Positions 27,274 through 36,712 of a stretch of 64,000 bases of DNA are shown here, one piece after another (position 1 is the first letter of the stretch; each line of letters starts with the position of its first letter). Position numbers and translations under genes: made by a program. This DNA is from Flavobacterium sp. ov086. Lineage in GTDB: Bacteria > Bacteroidota > Bacteroidia > Flavobacteriales > Flavobacteriaceae. Location of the stretch: positions 117,970-181,969 of the forward strand of contig NZ_FZNL01000011.1 in NCBI RefSeq assembly GCF_900187965.1. The letters are read 5' to 3'. The notes under the pieces were generated by a model that ran no database searches, had not been told where the DNA came from, and saw only the letters and a list, made by a program, of their open reading frames with translations.

Positions 27274-28545
27274 ATGAAAAGTAAGTATGTAATACTAGCA
27301 TCAGCATTATTGATTTCGGTAGCTACTTTTGCTCAAAAAGATCAAATTAAGAGTGCTGAAAAAGCATTAAAAGGCGGCGATGCTCAAGGAGCAATTACAA
27401 TATTGAAAGACGCTGAAAACTTGGTAGTAAATGCCAAAGACGTTGAACAAGCACAATACTATTTTGTACAAGGAAATGCTTATTTAGATTTGGCAAACAA
27501 AAAAGTAGAAGAAGGTAAAAATTTATCTCTTGCTGCTGAGAGCTACAAAAAATTAATTGAGATTGAGAAAACTTCAGGTAAACAAAAGTATTCGGTTCAG
27601 GCTGCTACTTCAATTACTGAAATTAAAGGAAAATTAATTAATTCGGCTATTGCTGATACAAAAGAGAATAAAGTAAAAGAAGGTGCAAAAAAATTGTATG
27701 ATGCTTACTTGTTAGATACAAAAGATACAATCAATTTATATTATGCAGCTTCTACGGCAGTAAATGCACAGGATTATGATAGTGCTTTGCCAATGTATGA
27801 GGAATTAAAAAAATTAAACTTTTCAGGAAAAGGAACTGCATATACTGCTGTGAATAAAGCTTCAGGTAGTGAAGATGGTTTTAATACTGCAAAAGAAAGA
27901 GATTTAGCTGTAAAATTGGGAACTCACGAAAAACCAAAAACAGAAGCTATTCCTTCTAAAAGAGGGGAGATTTACAAAAATCTAGCTTTAATTTTAGTTC
28001 AAAAGGGACGTATCGAAGATGCTAAAAAAGCTATCGCTGATGCAAGAAAAGCAAACCCTGATGATTCTTCTTTGATTCTTTCAGAAGCTAATTTATACCT
28101 TGAAACTAAAGACTATGATACTTATAAAAAATTAGTAACTCAGGCTTTGGAAAAAGAACCAAACAATGCTGATCTTGTTTTTAATTTAGGTGTAATCAGT
28201 GGTAATGCAAAAAATACGGCAGATGCTGAGAAGTACTATTTAAAAGCAATCGAGATCAATCCAAATTATACAAATGCTTACCTTAATCTTGCAGCATTAA
28301 AACTGGAAGCTGAGAAACCAATTATTGACGAAATGAATAAATTGGGTACTTCTGCAAAGGATATGAAACGTTACGATGTGTTGAAAGCACAAAGAGAAAA
28401 TGTTTTTAGAGGAGTTATTCCTTACCTTAAAAAAGCAAATGAATTAGATCCTAAAAACGAAGATGTTTCTAAAACATTATTAGGAGTTTATAAAGCTCTA
28501 GAAATGACTGCTGAGGCAAAAGCATTAAAAGCTACAATGAACTAA
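27274..28545 (+). CDS. Secreted tetratricopeptide-repeat protein
   Basis: 423 aa, started at the ATG at 27274 in front of a signal peptide (MKSKYVILASALLISVATFAQ); a TTG 9 bases upstream is less likely. The mature protein is a series of TPR motifs (EQAQYYFVQGNAYLDLANKK, AEKYYLKAIEINPNYTNAYL, IPYLKKANELDPKNEDVSKT). It is presumably a periplasmic scaffold; no enzyme domain. It follows gyrA by 48 bases and is closed by a strong terminator. Confidence 0.85.
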   Translation: MKSKYVILASALLISVATFAQKDQIKSAEKALKGGDAQGAITILKDAENLVVNAKDVEQAQYYFVQGNAYLDLANKKVEEGKNLSLAAESYKKLIEIEKTSGKQKYSVQAATSITEIKGKLINSAIADTKENKVKEGAKKLYDAYLLDTKDTINLYYAASTAVNAQDYDSALPMYEELKKLNFSGKGTAYTAVNKASGSEDGFNTAKERDLAVKLGTHEKPKTEAIPSKRGEIYKNLALILVQKGRIEDAKKAIADARKANPDDSSLILSEANLYLETKDYDTYKKLVTQALEKEPNNADLVFNLGVISGNAKNTADAEKYYLKAIEINPNYTNAYLNLAALKLEAEKPIIDEMNKLGTSAKDMKRYDVLKAQRENVFRGVIPYLKKANELDPKNEDVSKTLLGVYKALEMTAEAKALKATMN

Positions 28546-28565
28546 GAATTCATTATTTGATTTAT

Positions 28566-28597
28566 AAAAAAAATCCCGTTTTAACGGGATTTTTTTA
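28566..28597. terminator. Bidirectional terminator between TPR gene and OsmC gene
   Basis: AAAAATCCCGTT and AACGGGATTTTT form a perfect stem with a two-base loop and T/A tracts on both sides. Confidence 0.9.
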
Positions 28598-28620
28598 TGT
28601 CTAAAAATTACTGTTGTTGA

Positions 28621-29037
28621 CTAAACTAATGCAGCCGACAAAGTAATTGTAGTATTTAAAAGTTTTGAGATTGGGCAAATCTCTTTTGCTTTTGCAGCAG
28701 TTTTTTCGAATTCTTCTGCAGAGATTGATGGAACTTTGCCTTTTAAATCTAAATGAATCAAAGTTATTGTTCCGTCTTCAAAAGTAACTGTCGCTTCTGT
28801 AGATAAATCATCGGCTGTAAAACCTCCTTCGTTAAGTAAAAAGCTTAATTGCATCGTAAAACAGCCAGAATGTGCTGCAGCAACAAGTTCTTCAGGGTTT
28901 GTTCCTACGCCGTCTGCAAATCTTGTTTTAAATGATAGTTGTGCATTATCTAATGTACTACTTTGAGTACTGATTGTTCCTTTTCCTTCCATGCCGGTTC
29001 CTTTCCAGTTGGCATTTGCTTTTCTTGTAAATTTCAT
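28621..29037 (-). CDS. OsmC/Ohr-family peroxidase
   Basis: 138 aa from the ATG at 29037 (MKFTRKANANWKGTGMEGKG); an in-frame ATG 48 bases upstream would add an odd hydrophobic tail. Shows both redox cysteines of the family, in VAAAHSGCFTMQLSFLL (about residue 56) and KAKEICPISK (about 122), so it reduces organic or hydrogen peroxides with thiol donors. The GKGTISTQS start and the VGTNPEEL motif are typical of OsmC. Monocistronic. Confidence 0.92.
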   Translation of the reverse strand: MKFTRKANANWKGTGMEGKGTISTQSSTLDNAQLSFKTRFADGVGTNPEELVAAAHSGCFTMQLSFLLNEGGFTADDLSTEATVTFEDGTITLIHLDLKGKVPSISAEEFEKTAAKAKEICPISKLLNTTITLSAALV

Positions 29038-29151
29038 TTTATAATATTTTAAGTTTATAATCTTTTGATTCTCAAATATAATCAATATTTTAAAGAATAG
29101 TTTTATGAAATTTAATTGTAATGTTAAGTTTAGGTAGAAGTGTGTGAAAAA

Positions 29152-29277
29152 ATTAACCGCAAAGCGCGCAAAGTTTTTTAAATATGCCGGAGTTTATAAA
29201 AACGCAAAGTTCGCAAAGCTGTGTGTTTATTTAGCTTTGCGAACTTTGCGTAAAATCTTTGCGTGCTTTGCGGTAAA
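29152..29277. repeat. CGCAAAG-family inverted repeat
   Basis: TTAACCGCAAAGCGCGCAAAG at the left pairs with CTTTGCGTGCTTTGCGGTAA at the right; inner AACGCAAAGTTCGCAAAGCT pairs with AGCTTTGCGAACTTTGCGT. It is related to the elements at 11120-11278 and 63469-63623 and lies between the OsmC and DUF349 genes. Confidence 0.7.
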
Positions 29278-29288
29278 AAAAATTAGTG

Positions 29289-29329
29289 CATAAAAAAAAA
29301 GGTGCAATGAAAAATCTTCATTACACCTT
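29289..29329 (-). terminator. Terminator after the DUF349 gene
   Basis: AAAGGTGCAATGAA and TTCATTACACCTTT form an imperfect stem with flanking A and T runs, just downstream of the DUF349 stop at 29356. Confidence 0.65.
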
Positions 29330-29355
29330 TAAATATTAATTTATGCACTTAAATC

Positions 29356-31347
29356 TTATTCCTGACCTAAATTGCGTAATTGTTTCAATTTATCTTTCCA
29401 AACGTCAAGGCTTTCTTTATGGATAGCGATGTTTTTACGTACTTCAAGAACAATTGAATTTTCTTTCTTAGCGTTTTTAGTATTCGTGAAAAACTGAATA
29501 TTATTCTCTAATTGGAAAATTTCATTTTGAACTTCTTCAATTTTACGCATTAAGAAAATCTTCTCGTTGTCTAATTTACGAGTATCATTACTGTCAGATA
29601 ATGAATCGATTCTGTTAGCAAAACGCATCATTTCAGTTTCTTTTTTACTCAAACTTAATTTTTCAAAAAGAGCATCCAGAATTTTATTGAATTTTCCTTC
29701 GATGTGTCTTCTTCCAAAAGGTACTTTTCCATAACCTTTCCAGATTTCGATATGTTGTTTGATAGCGTCCAGATCTGTTTTGTGATCACCTGTTAGTTGA
29801 TAAGCTCTCAAAACATCCAAATAGGCTTTTTTATTGTCAAAAGCAGCAACTTCATCAACGTTTTCTTCTGATTTGTGTTCTTTTAATTTATCAAAATAAT
29901 GATTACAAGCGTCTTTGAATTCTTTCCAGATTTTATCTGAATACTTTTTAGGAACATGACCAATTTGTTTCCACTCTTCCTGAATTTGCTTCATAATTGG
30001 AGTAGTAGCACCAAAATCAGTACTTTCCTGTAATTCTTTGGCTTTTGCAACAAGAGCCATTTTTTTGTTTAAATTATCGTTTTGATCTTTTTTAATGTCT
30101 TTGTAAAAGGAGTTTTTAAAAGAATTAAAGTTTCTCACAGCGGTTTTAAACGCAGCCCAAGTTTCCTCATTTACTTCTGATGGCACTTTTCCGGCAGCAA
30201 AAAACTCATTTCTAAGTGCTTCTACTTTCTGAATTTGTACCAGCCATTGTGAGTGAGAGTTTACTTTTTCAGTTCCTAAAACCTCAATTTTTGCAATAAT
30301 TTCTTTCTTAGCTTCAAGATTATTTTGTTCGTTTGCTCTTTGGCTCTCGAATAAAACTTCTCTTTTGTCATGAATTTTTTTAGTTAACTCACTAAATCTA
30401 TTCCAGATTGAATCACGGTGTTCTTTAGAAACCGGTCCAATATCTTCTTTCCAGATTCTGTGTAAATCCTGTAATTCACGGAATGCTTTGCTAATGTCAG
30501 TTTCGTCAACCAATTCTTCAACACGAGCGATTATTTTTTGCTTTTGTTCCAGATTATATTTGAAATCCAAATCTCTGGCTTCACGATCTAAATGCAGATA
30601 ATCATAGAAATTCTCTACATGAAAATGATAGTTGTTCCAAACGTGATTGTATTTGTCTTTTGGAATTGCTCCTGCATTTTTCCATCTTTCTCTTAAATCA
30701 TTAAAATGTTTAAGTGTGTCTTTGATGTTTTCCTGCGGATTTATAAGTTCTTTTAGTTCCTCAACTATGGCAAGTCGATTGTCTAAATTTGATTTTAAGT
30801 TTGTTTGTAAATGTTTAAAATGAGCATTTCTTTTTTCTCTAAAAACATTATAATATTCATCAAATTTAGATTTCAATGGGGAATGATACTCGAATTCTTC
30901 GTTCGGGTCTTCTTTAGAAGCGTTAAATTCTTCCTTTTTCTCCTCTATAAGATGGTTATATTGTAGTAAAAATGCTTTTTTGATTTCTTCAATATGGTCT
31001 TTTACAGACATTGCTTTATCATCGTTGACCAATTTTTTCAATTCATCAACGAGTGCATCCAAAGAAAAAGTATTGTAATCCTGCATAGGAATGTCATGAC
31101 GATCCTTTAGCGTCTCGTCTTCACTTTCTTCGGCATTCGAATTTGTTATAGCATCTAATGCAGTTTGGTGCTCAGTTTCTGTAGTTTCAACCGTATTTTC
31201 TAATTCAACTTCATTGACTGAAGGTTCATTCTCGGTTGTTGCTTCAGGAGCAGCTGTTTCAATTGCATTATCTTGTGTAGAATCGCTAATTTCGAGTTCT
31301 AATTTTCCGTCTGCCTCTTGCAGGTTATCATTCTTTTCTTCTAACAT
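29356..31347 (-). CDS. DUF349-repeat protein
   Basis: 663 aa. A Glu/Thr-rich acidic N-terminus (about 1-85) is followed by several DUF349 repeats, long charged helical hairpins with the KW..IG.VPK.. signature: LRERWKNAGAIPKDKYNHVW, EEWKQIGHVPKKYSDKIWKE, IEIWKGYGKVPFGRRHIEGK. No membrane segments; mostly coiled coil. Conserved across Bacteroidota; no established biochemical role, though the repeat architecture suggests a scaffold. Single gene between a terminator and a 258-base gap without recognisable features. Confidence 0.88.
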   Translation of the reverse strand: MLEEKNDNLQEADGKLELEISDSTQDNAIETAAPEATTENEPSVNEVELENTVETTETEHQTALDAITNSNAEESEDETLKDRHDIPMQDYNTFSLDALVDELKKLVNDDKAMSVKDHIEEIKKAFLLQYNHLIEEKKEEFNASKEDPNEEFEYHSPLKSKFDEYYNVFREKRNAHFKHLQTNLKSNLDNRLAIVEELKELINPQENIKDTLKHFNDLRERWKNAGAIPKDKYNHVWNNYHFHVENFYDYLHLDREARDLDFKYNLEQKQKIIARVEELVDETDISKAFRELQDLHRIWKEDIGPVSKEHRDSIWNRFSELTKKIHDKREVLFESQRANEQNNLEAKKEIIAKIEVLGTEKVNSHSQWLVQIQKVEALRNEFFAAGKVPSEVNEETWAAFKTAVRNFNSFKNSFYKDIKKDQNDNLNKKMALVAKAKELQESTDFGATTPIMKQIQEEWKQIGHVPKKYSDKIWKEFKDACNHYFDKLKEHKSEENVDEVAAFDNKKAYLDVLRAYQLTGDHKTDLDAIKQHIEIWKGYGKVPFGRRHIEGKFNKILDALFEKLSLSKKETEMMRFANRIDSLSDSNDTRKLDNEKIFLMRKIEEVQNEIFQLENNIQFFTNTKNAKKENSIVLEVRKNIAIHKESLDVWKDKLKQLRNLGQE

Positions 31348-31605
31348 TTTAAATGTATAAGGTTTTTATTTTAAACAGACCGAAAGATAGTAAAGGTGTT
31401 TCTAAATACAAAATAAATCGTTTGTTTATACGTTATTTTGCGATGAAATCCCTATTTATTGAAGTAATTTACGAATGTGAGATCGAATTTTTTGCTATTT
31501 CTTTTAAACTTAATTTAAATAATAAATAAATATCCATTTAAGAAAAATGATGTGAAGTTGATATTTTGATTTAAATAAATTGATTTTTCTCTATTAAAAT
31601 AAAAG

Positions 31606-32395
31606 CTAGAGTAGTTTCAGTAGAAGTTTCTTTTGGTAAAAAAAACAGAATAAAATAAGCATTCCAACTTCGATACCATGGTTGTATGTTTTGTGACTTC
31701 CAAAATCTACACTTGGGTGAATATATGCCATATCGTTTTGGGTAATTTTTCGGCCAAATTCTACAAAGGCATTATTGGGATATCCTTTATTGATATTGTT
31801 ATATCGAAAAGCGACATCGGTAGCAATCCAATTCCTTTCAATAATATACATGAAATAATTTTCGAATGTAGTAAGATTTACATCGTTTCGGTTGTTTGAT
31901 CTTGCAGAACTAGATTGATTTTCGAGATTGGTTATCCAAAGAAGTTTATTTGCAATTAGATATTTTCCATAAATGATAGCAGGTGCAAAGACCTATTTCC
32001 CAGATCCTAAAACCTGAGCTGCCGCCGAATTGGAAATAACTCTTGCCCGAAAAGCAATCCCGTCACTTTCATGCTTTAAATATGGAATATAGCTGATTCC
32101 GACACCAATATCTCCAATTCCGGTTTTATTTATAGAAGATGTATTGGTAGAAATTAATGGAAAATCTACTCTTAAATTCCAGGCTTTATTAGCTATTGAG
32201 TATAAAAACCTGAGTTCTGTGGTATTAAAAGATCCGCTATCGGTATCTAAATACTCATTAAAAAGTAAAATAGTTTTAAGTAGTAATGATACCAGGCTTC
32301 TGTGTAACGGTTTTGTGAATTTTCATTTGCATCTTGATTATTATCCTGTGCAAAGGCAGAAATTTTAATCAAAAAAAATAAGCAAGAATAGTTTT
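31606..32395 (-). pseudogene. Decayed outer-membrane transporter-like protein
   Basis: Minus-strand translation gives an exported protein in pieces: a signal-peptide end LIKISAFAQDNNQDANENSQ, then NRYTEAWYHYYLK. A frame change near 32260 leads into LLFNEYLDTDSGSFNTTELR, then GIGDIGVGISYIPYLK, a TAG at 31993-31995 inside VLGSGK*VFAPAIIYGKYLI, and the tail WIATDVAFRYNN ... YNHGIEVGMLILF. The alternating beta-strands suggest a small outer membrane barrel of the 'transporter' type. At least one frameshift and one stop show the gene is dead. Confidence 0.7.
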
Positions 32396-32400
32396 GGTGA

Positions 32401-32440
32401 TTTTATTATAACTACTTATAAATGAGTAGTTATAATAAAA
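32401..32440. terminator. AT-rich perfect inverted repeat downstream of aroE
   Basis: 16-bp perfect arms TTTTATTATAACTACT and AGTAGTTATAATAAAA around an 8-base loop, 32 bases after the aroE stop. It likely ends the aroE transcript; the stem is AT-rich, so termination strength is uncertain. Confidence 0.6.
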
Positions 32441-32471
32441 TTACATTAGCATTTTCTTCGTAATGAAAGTT

Positions 32472-33221
32472 TTATTTATTCCAGATTTTCCAGGCCTTTT
32501 CAGCTTGAAAAATAAGCATGTCATAGCCGTTTTTTATTGTTGCACCTCTTTCTTTGGCATTTTTTAAAAACTGAGTTTCTGCCGGATTATAAATTAAATC
32601 ATATGCAATGTGCTTTTCTGTAAAAAACTCATAAGGAAGATCCGGACAAGCTTCTGTATTTGGACTTGTTCCAACCGGAGTGCAATTGATTATGATCTGA
32701 AAATTATCAAAAGTAGTGGCGTTGATTAAATTGTAATCAATGATGTTTTCTTTGGCTTCTCTCGAAACAAAAACATACGGAATATTAAGTTCGTCAAGTG
32801 CAAAAGCAACACCTTTTGATGCGCCGCCAGTACCAAGAATCAAAGCCTTTTTGTGATGTGGTTCTAATAGTGGTTCTAATGATTTTTTGAAACCATAATA
32901 ATCGGTGTTGTAGCCTTTTAATTTTCCGTTTTTGGTAAATTTAATAGTGTTTACAGCACCAATTAAGGCTGCTTTTCTAGAAAGTTTATCTAAGAATGGT
33001 ATAACTTGCTCTTTGTAAGGTATTGTAACATTTAAGCCTTTTAAATCCGGATTGTTTTTTACTAATTCAGTAAAATAGTTGATTTCAGAAATATCGAAAT
33101 TCTCGTAGCTGTTACCAGCAAATACCTCATCGCTAAATTTTTCTGTAAAATATCCTTTCGAAAAAGAGTAACTAATATTACGGCCTAACAAGCCAAAACG
33201 TCTTCTTAAAATATCAATCAT
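32472..33221 (-). CDS. aroE: Shikimate dehydrogenase
   Basis: Reduces 3-dehydroshikimate to shikimate with NADPH in the aromatic amino acid pathway. 249 aa, slightly short as in other Bacteroidota. Substrate site SYSFSKGYFTEKF (about 17-29), catalytic Lys in LNVTIPYKEQVIPFLD (Lys about 67), NADP loop LILGTGGASKGVAFAL (about 124), and the C-terminal YNPAETQFLKNAKERGA. Its ATG overlaps the stop of the upstream TPR gene (TAATG), so translation is coupled. Confidence 0.94.
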   Translation of the reverse strand: MIDILRRRFGLLGRNISYSFSKGYFTEKFSDEVFAGNSYENFDISEINYFTELVKNNPDLKGLNVTIPYKEQVIPFLDKLSRKAALIGAVNTIKFTKNGKLKGYNTDYYGFKKSLEPLLEPHHKKALILGTGGASKGVAFALDELNIPYVFVSREAKENIIDYNLINATTFDNFQIIINCTPVGTSPNTEACPDLPYEFFTEKHIAYDLIYNPAETQFLKNAKERGATIKNGYDMLIFQAEKAWKIWNK

Positions 33222-34618
33222 TATTGTTTTCTATGTTTTTCAATATAGTTTTTAACTGTTTTTTTGGACCAAACCACAGGGAATAAATCTTCAATTAAAA
33301 TGTAATTATCGAAGTTCAAACGCAAACCATTGCTTAAATGGAATTTTGCTTTTGTGGTGTCCTGAATCATAAAATATAATCCCGCCAAACGATATTCGAT
33401 TTCATTTTCTTCCGGAAAATACTCTGTAGCTTGTAATAAGGTTTGAATAGCACTTTCGAATTCTCCTAAAAACTGAAGTATATCAACCCAGAATAACCAG
33501 GTATCTAAAGCATAATCTCCAAATTCTACCGCTTTTCTATATCCAAATTCAGCTTCTTCAAAGAAGTTCATTTGTTTATTGATCGTTGCATAACGTTTCC
33601 AGTACAAACGATTTTGATTGTCGATTGCCAAAGCTTTATTGACAAAAAATAATGCTTTTTGAAAGTTTTTTTGACGAACATGAAAATCAGTTATCGCAAT
33701 CCAGCCTTTATCTAAAAGCGGATCTTCGTGCACAGTTTGGTTGTAATATTGTAAGGCTTTCGCCGAATTACCAAGCTTTTCGTAGCATTTTCCAATACGT
33801 AATAACGCATAAGAAGTGGCATCGTCCAATTCAATTGTACGGTTGTAGCTTTCGATTGCTTCGCCGTATTTTTTAAGACGTTCGTATGCTTTTGCTTTTT
33901 CCATGAAAGCACCTAAAAACTCATCGTCAATAAGAGTTGCATAGTCAAAAGCGCGAATCGCATTTTCGTATTCTTTTACGCCATAATGCAAACGTCCAAG
34001 CTGATGCCAGGCGATTTCGCTATATGGGTTTTTATTGATATAATCGTTAAGATATAAAATGGCTTCCTGGTTTTGATCTAAAAATTCAAAACAATAAACC
34101 ACATTATACAAGGCAGATTGATCTTCTAAATCTTCTTCAAGACATTTGATAAAACTGTCTTTTGCCATCTCAAGGTTATCCATAAATAGATATTCCATTC
34201 CAATCAAGTTGTAGACATCAGCGTAGTCGTCCGTATATTGCAAGGCAATTTTAAGTAATTCTACTGCTTTTTCGTGTTGATCTCTCTTAGAACAAATATT
34301 TGCTTTCTGGATGTAAATTTCCTCGTTGTTAGGTTCAATTGCATATAACTCATTCAGGAGTTTCTCGGCGATTTCTAGTTTATCGTCGTAAACCAACATT
34401 TCTACTTGTACTAATTTTAAGCCCGTAGATTTTGGGTGTTGGTCTAATGCAAGTTTCAAGGCCTTTTTTGCTAAATTAGCCTTACCTATATCTAAATAAT
34501 GAAGAATGATTTCTTCAAATTCTTCAGAATCAAAAAAGAGTACTTTGTTAGTTTTTAACATAGACTCAAATTTGGATAGGGATAGGTTATAATCTTCTTC
34601 TTCGTTGCTTAATTGCAT
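33221..34618 (-). CDS. TPR-repeat protein encoded upstream of aroE
   Basis: 465 aa cytosolic protein made of about a dozen tetratricopeptide repeats (YTDDYADVYNLIGMEYLFMD, EIAWHQLGRLHYGVKEYENA, ALLRIGKCYEKLGNSAKALQ). No signal peptide, no catalytic domain. Its stop overlaps the aroE start by one base. This TPR-aroE arrangement is, as far as I know, common in Flavobacteria, which hints at a shared transcript rather than a shared function. Partner unknown. Confidence 0.88.
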   Translation of the reverse strand: MQLSNEEEDYNLSLSKFESMLKTNKVLFFDSEEFEEIILHYLDIGKANLAKKALKLALDQHPKSTGLKLVQVEMLVYDDKLEIAEKLLNELYAIEPNNEEIYIQKANICSKRDQHEKAVELLKIALQYTDDYADVYNLIGMEYLFMDNLEMAKDSFIKCLEEDLEDQSALYNVVYCFEFLDQNQEAILYLNDYINKNPYSEIAWHQLGRLHYGVKEYENAIRAFDYATLIDDEFLGAFMEKAKAYERLKKYGEAIESYNRTIELDDATSYALLRIGKCYEKLGNSAKALQYYNQTVHEDPLLDKGWIAITDFHVRQKNFQKALFFVNKALAIDNQNRLYWKRYATINKQMNFFEEAEFGYRKAVEFGDYALDTWLFWVDILQFLGEFESAIQTLLQATEYFPEENEIEYRLAGLYFMIQDTTKAKFHLSNGLRLNFDNYILIEDLFPVVWSKKTVKNYIEKHRKQ

Positions 34619-34804
34619 ACTTTGTTTATTTGAAATTAGCCTGTTATAAATTTAGGCAACCATATTATTGTTGTGGGGAAAGGAAATTAATTGTTTTGAA
34701 CAATTTAATTAACAATATGGACAGAATTCCGATTCTGTTTTTAGTCATAATCTTCTTATTATTAAGGAGATTATTAGTTATTATTATAGTTTATTTTTAA
34801 CGTT

Positions 34805-34889
34805 GAGCCCTAGCCCTGATAGAAGCGATATCCTTTTATTTTTTTCTTTAAAAAATAAAAGATAAAGCGGATAGCAGGAAATAGCTCCA
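34805..34889. repeat. Flavobacterial stem-loop element downstream of the aminotransferase
   Basis: GATAGAAGCGATATCCTTTT... and AAAAGATAAAGCGGATAGCAGG form a long imperfect hairpin around CTTT. I recognise it as a common intergenic element of Flavobacterium and relatives. Positioned right after the aminotransferase stop, it likely acts as its terminator. The rest of 34619-34804 shows nothing. Confidence 0.6.
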
Positions 34890-34891
34890 AA

Positions 34892-36088
34892 TTATGCTTT
34901 TTGCTCTTTTTTCAGGATTTCATCCATAACATTTAAGATTATGGCACAACCTTCTTTTATTTCTTCTTCAGAAATTGTTAATGGAGGTGTTATTCTAATG
35001 GCGCATCCTTCAAACAGCAACCAGAATAAAATAAGCCCTTTGTTCTGGCAGGTCAAAATAACTTCGTTAGTTATTTCGGCTGTTTCTGTCATCGCTGCGA
35101 GCATTAGTCCTTTTCCTCTAACTTCCTTTATCAAAGGATGTACCAAAAGCGATCTGAAGAGTTTTTCCTTCTCTAAAGCTTCTTGCATTAGGTTAGTTTC
35201 AGTTAATTCCTGCAAAGTAGCCAGACATGCTGACGCAATGACAGGGTGACCTCCAAAAGTTGTAATGTGTCCTAGTTTAGGATTTTCGGTTAAAAGATCC
35301 ATTTTTTCTGCCGAAGCTGTAAAAGCACCAACCGGCATTCCGCCGCCCATTCCTTTTCCCATAACGACAATATCCGGAATGACATCGTAGTTTTGGAAAC
35401 CAAAAAGCTTTCCGGTTCGACCAAATCCAGGCTGAATTTCGTCGACAATCATCATGGCTCCAACTTCATCACAACGTTTTCTGACTTTTTGTAAAAAGTT
35501 ATCGTGAGGCTGAATAAATCCTGCGCCTCCCTGAATAGTTTCTAAAAGTATTGCAGCTGTTCTGGTGGTTATTTTTTCTAAATCGGCTTCGTTATTAAAG
35601 GTGATAAAGTCAACATCAGGAAGCAAAGGACGAAAAGCTTGTTTGCGTTCCTCGAATCCCATTACACTCATAGAGCCCATCGTGTTACCATGATAAGCGT
35701 TATGACACGAAATAAGCTGGCTGCGTCCTGTTGTTCGTTTAGCTAATTTTAAGGCACCTTCAATCGCTTCTGTACCTGAATTTACTAAATAGGTTTTATT
35801 TAGAGATTCCGGTAGGAGCGAAGCTAATAGTTTGCAATATTGAACGGCTGGACTTTGTGAATATTCGCCATAAACCATCACGTGCGAGTATTTGTCTAAC
35901 TGATCTTTTATGGCCTGATTAACTCGTGGATGCTGATGACCAAGTGTGCAAGCCGAAACGCCTGCTACGAAATCTAAATATTTTTTATTGTTGGTGTCGT
36001 AAATGTAGGAGCCAATGGCATGCGAAACTTCCATTCCTAATGGATATGGAGAAGTTTGTGCTTGATATTTTATAAAATCTGGATTCAT
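34892..36088 (-). CDS. Class III PLP-dependent aminotransferase
   Basis: 398 aa, fold type I. PLP phosphate loop VNSGTEAIEGALKLAKR (about 102-118), aromatic stacking YHGNTMGSMSVMG, Asp in MMIVDEIQPGFGRTG (about 215-229), Schiff-base Lys in VVMGKGMGGGMPVGAF (about 246). It belongs with acetylornithine/ornithine/4-aminobutyrate aminotransferases, amine-to-2-oxoglutarate enzymes. No arginine or GABA genes lie nearby, so the donor amine cannot be named. Single gene. Confidence 0.88.
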   Translation of the reverse strand: MNPDFIKYQAQTSPYPLGMEVSHAIGSYIYDTNNKKYLDFVAGVSACTLGHQHPRVNQAIKDQLDKYSHVMVYGEYSQSPAVQYCKLLASLLPESLNKTYLVNSGTEAIEGALKLAKRTTGRSQLISCHNAYHGNTMGSMSVMGFEERKQAFRPLLPDVDFITFNNEADLEKITTRTAAILLETIQGGAGFIQPHDNFLQKVRKRCDEVGAMMIVDEIQPGFGRTGKLFGFQNYDVIPDIVVMGKGMGGGMPVGAFTASAEKMDLLTENPKLGHITTFGGHPVIASACLATLQELTETNLMQEALEKEKLFRSLLVHPLIKEVRGKGLMLAAMTETAEITNEVILTCQNKGLILFWLLFEGCAIRITPPLTISEEEIKEGCAIILNVMDEILKKEQKA

Positions 36089-36194
36089 TTCTTTTTAAAG
36101 GTTCAAAGTGGCAAAGGTACTAAGGTTCTGAGGTTTTAAAGTTAAATGTATATGAACTTTAAAGTTGAGTACCAATTTTGTAATTTATGATTTA

Positions 36195-36674
36195 TTATAT
36201 TTTTTCAAGCGACTCAATATCTAAAACATCTACTAAGCGGCTTAAACTTCTTTTGGATAAACGTCTAAAAGCCAATTCAATAAATATAAATCGAATCATT
36301 AAGATTTGGCCAATTGCAACTGCAATAAATACTAAAAATAAATTTAGTTCCTGAGTAAACAATTGCGCAATTAGACCTGCAATTGGTAAGCATAATAAAA
36401 TGAATAATAAAATCTGGAAAGCTTTGTTAATTTCTACGTTTACAGTTCCATTTTTGTTAGTGACTTCCCCGTTTAAAACACAAAAAGCACCTTTTCCTAT
36501 TTCAGTTGAAATTATTTTAAAGCTGTTGTTGTTAATTGTTCCAAGAAAAGATTTATCAGTTATCTTCGAACTCAAACTTTCAGAAATTTGTGTTCTTCGC
36601 TTTAAACGTTCAAGAGATTCTGTTTGTTCTCCAATTATTTTGAAGCTATAATTACTTGCCGGAAATATTTTCAT
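36195..36674 (-). CDS. Small membrane protein of unknown function
   Basis: 159 aa, not recognised. A soluble N-terminal half (beta-rich, SFKIISTEIGKGAFCVLNGE) is followed by two closely spaced membrane helices (about 87-106 ILLFILLCLPIAGLIAQLF and 110-133 NLFLVFIAVAIGQILMIRFI) and a basic C-terminal tail. It lies between the aminotransferase and the OstA-like gene, 38 bases from the latter, on the same strand, so it may be read together with it. Confidence 0.6.
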   Translation of the reverse strand: MKIFPASNYSFKIIGEQTESLERLKRRTQISESLSSKITDKSFLGTINNNSFKIISTEIGKGAFCVLNGEVTNKNGTVNVEINKAFQILLFILLCLPIAGLIAQLFTQELNLFLVFIAVAIGQILMIRFIFIELAFRRLSKRSLSRLVDVLDIESLEKI

Positions 36675-36712
36675 TTTTGTGAACGTTCTTTTGTAAACTT
36701 AGAATTTGAAAA

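Noticed and set aside
29100..29340. RNA gene or riboswitch in the repeat-rich gap before the DUF349 gene
   Set aside because: The pairing is explained by the dispersed CGCAAAG repeat and a terminator; no known riboswitch motif was seen.
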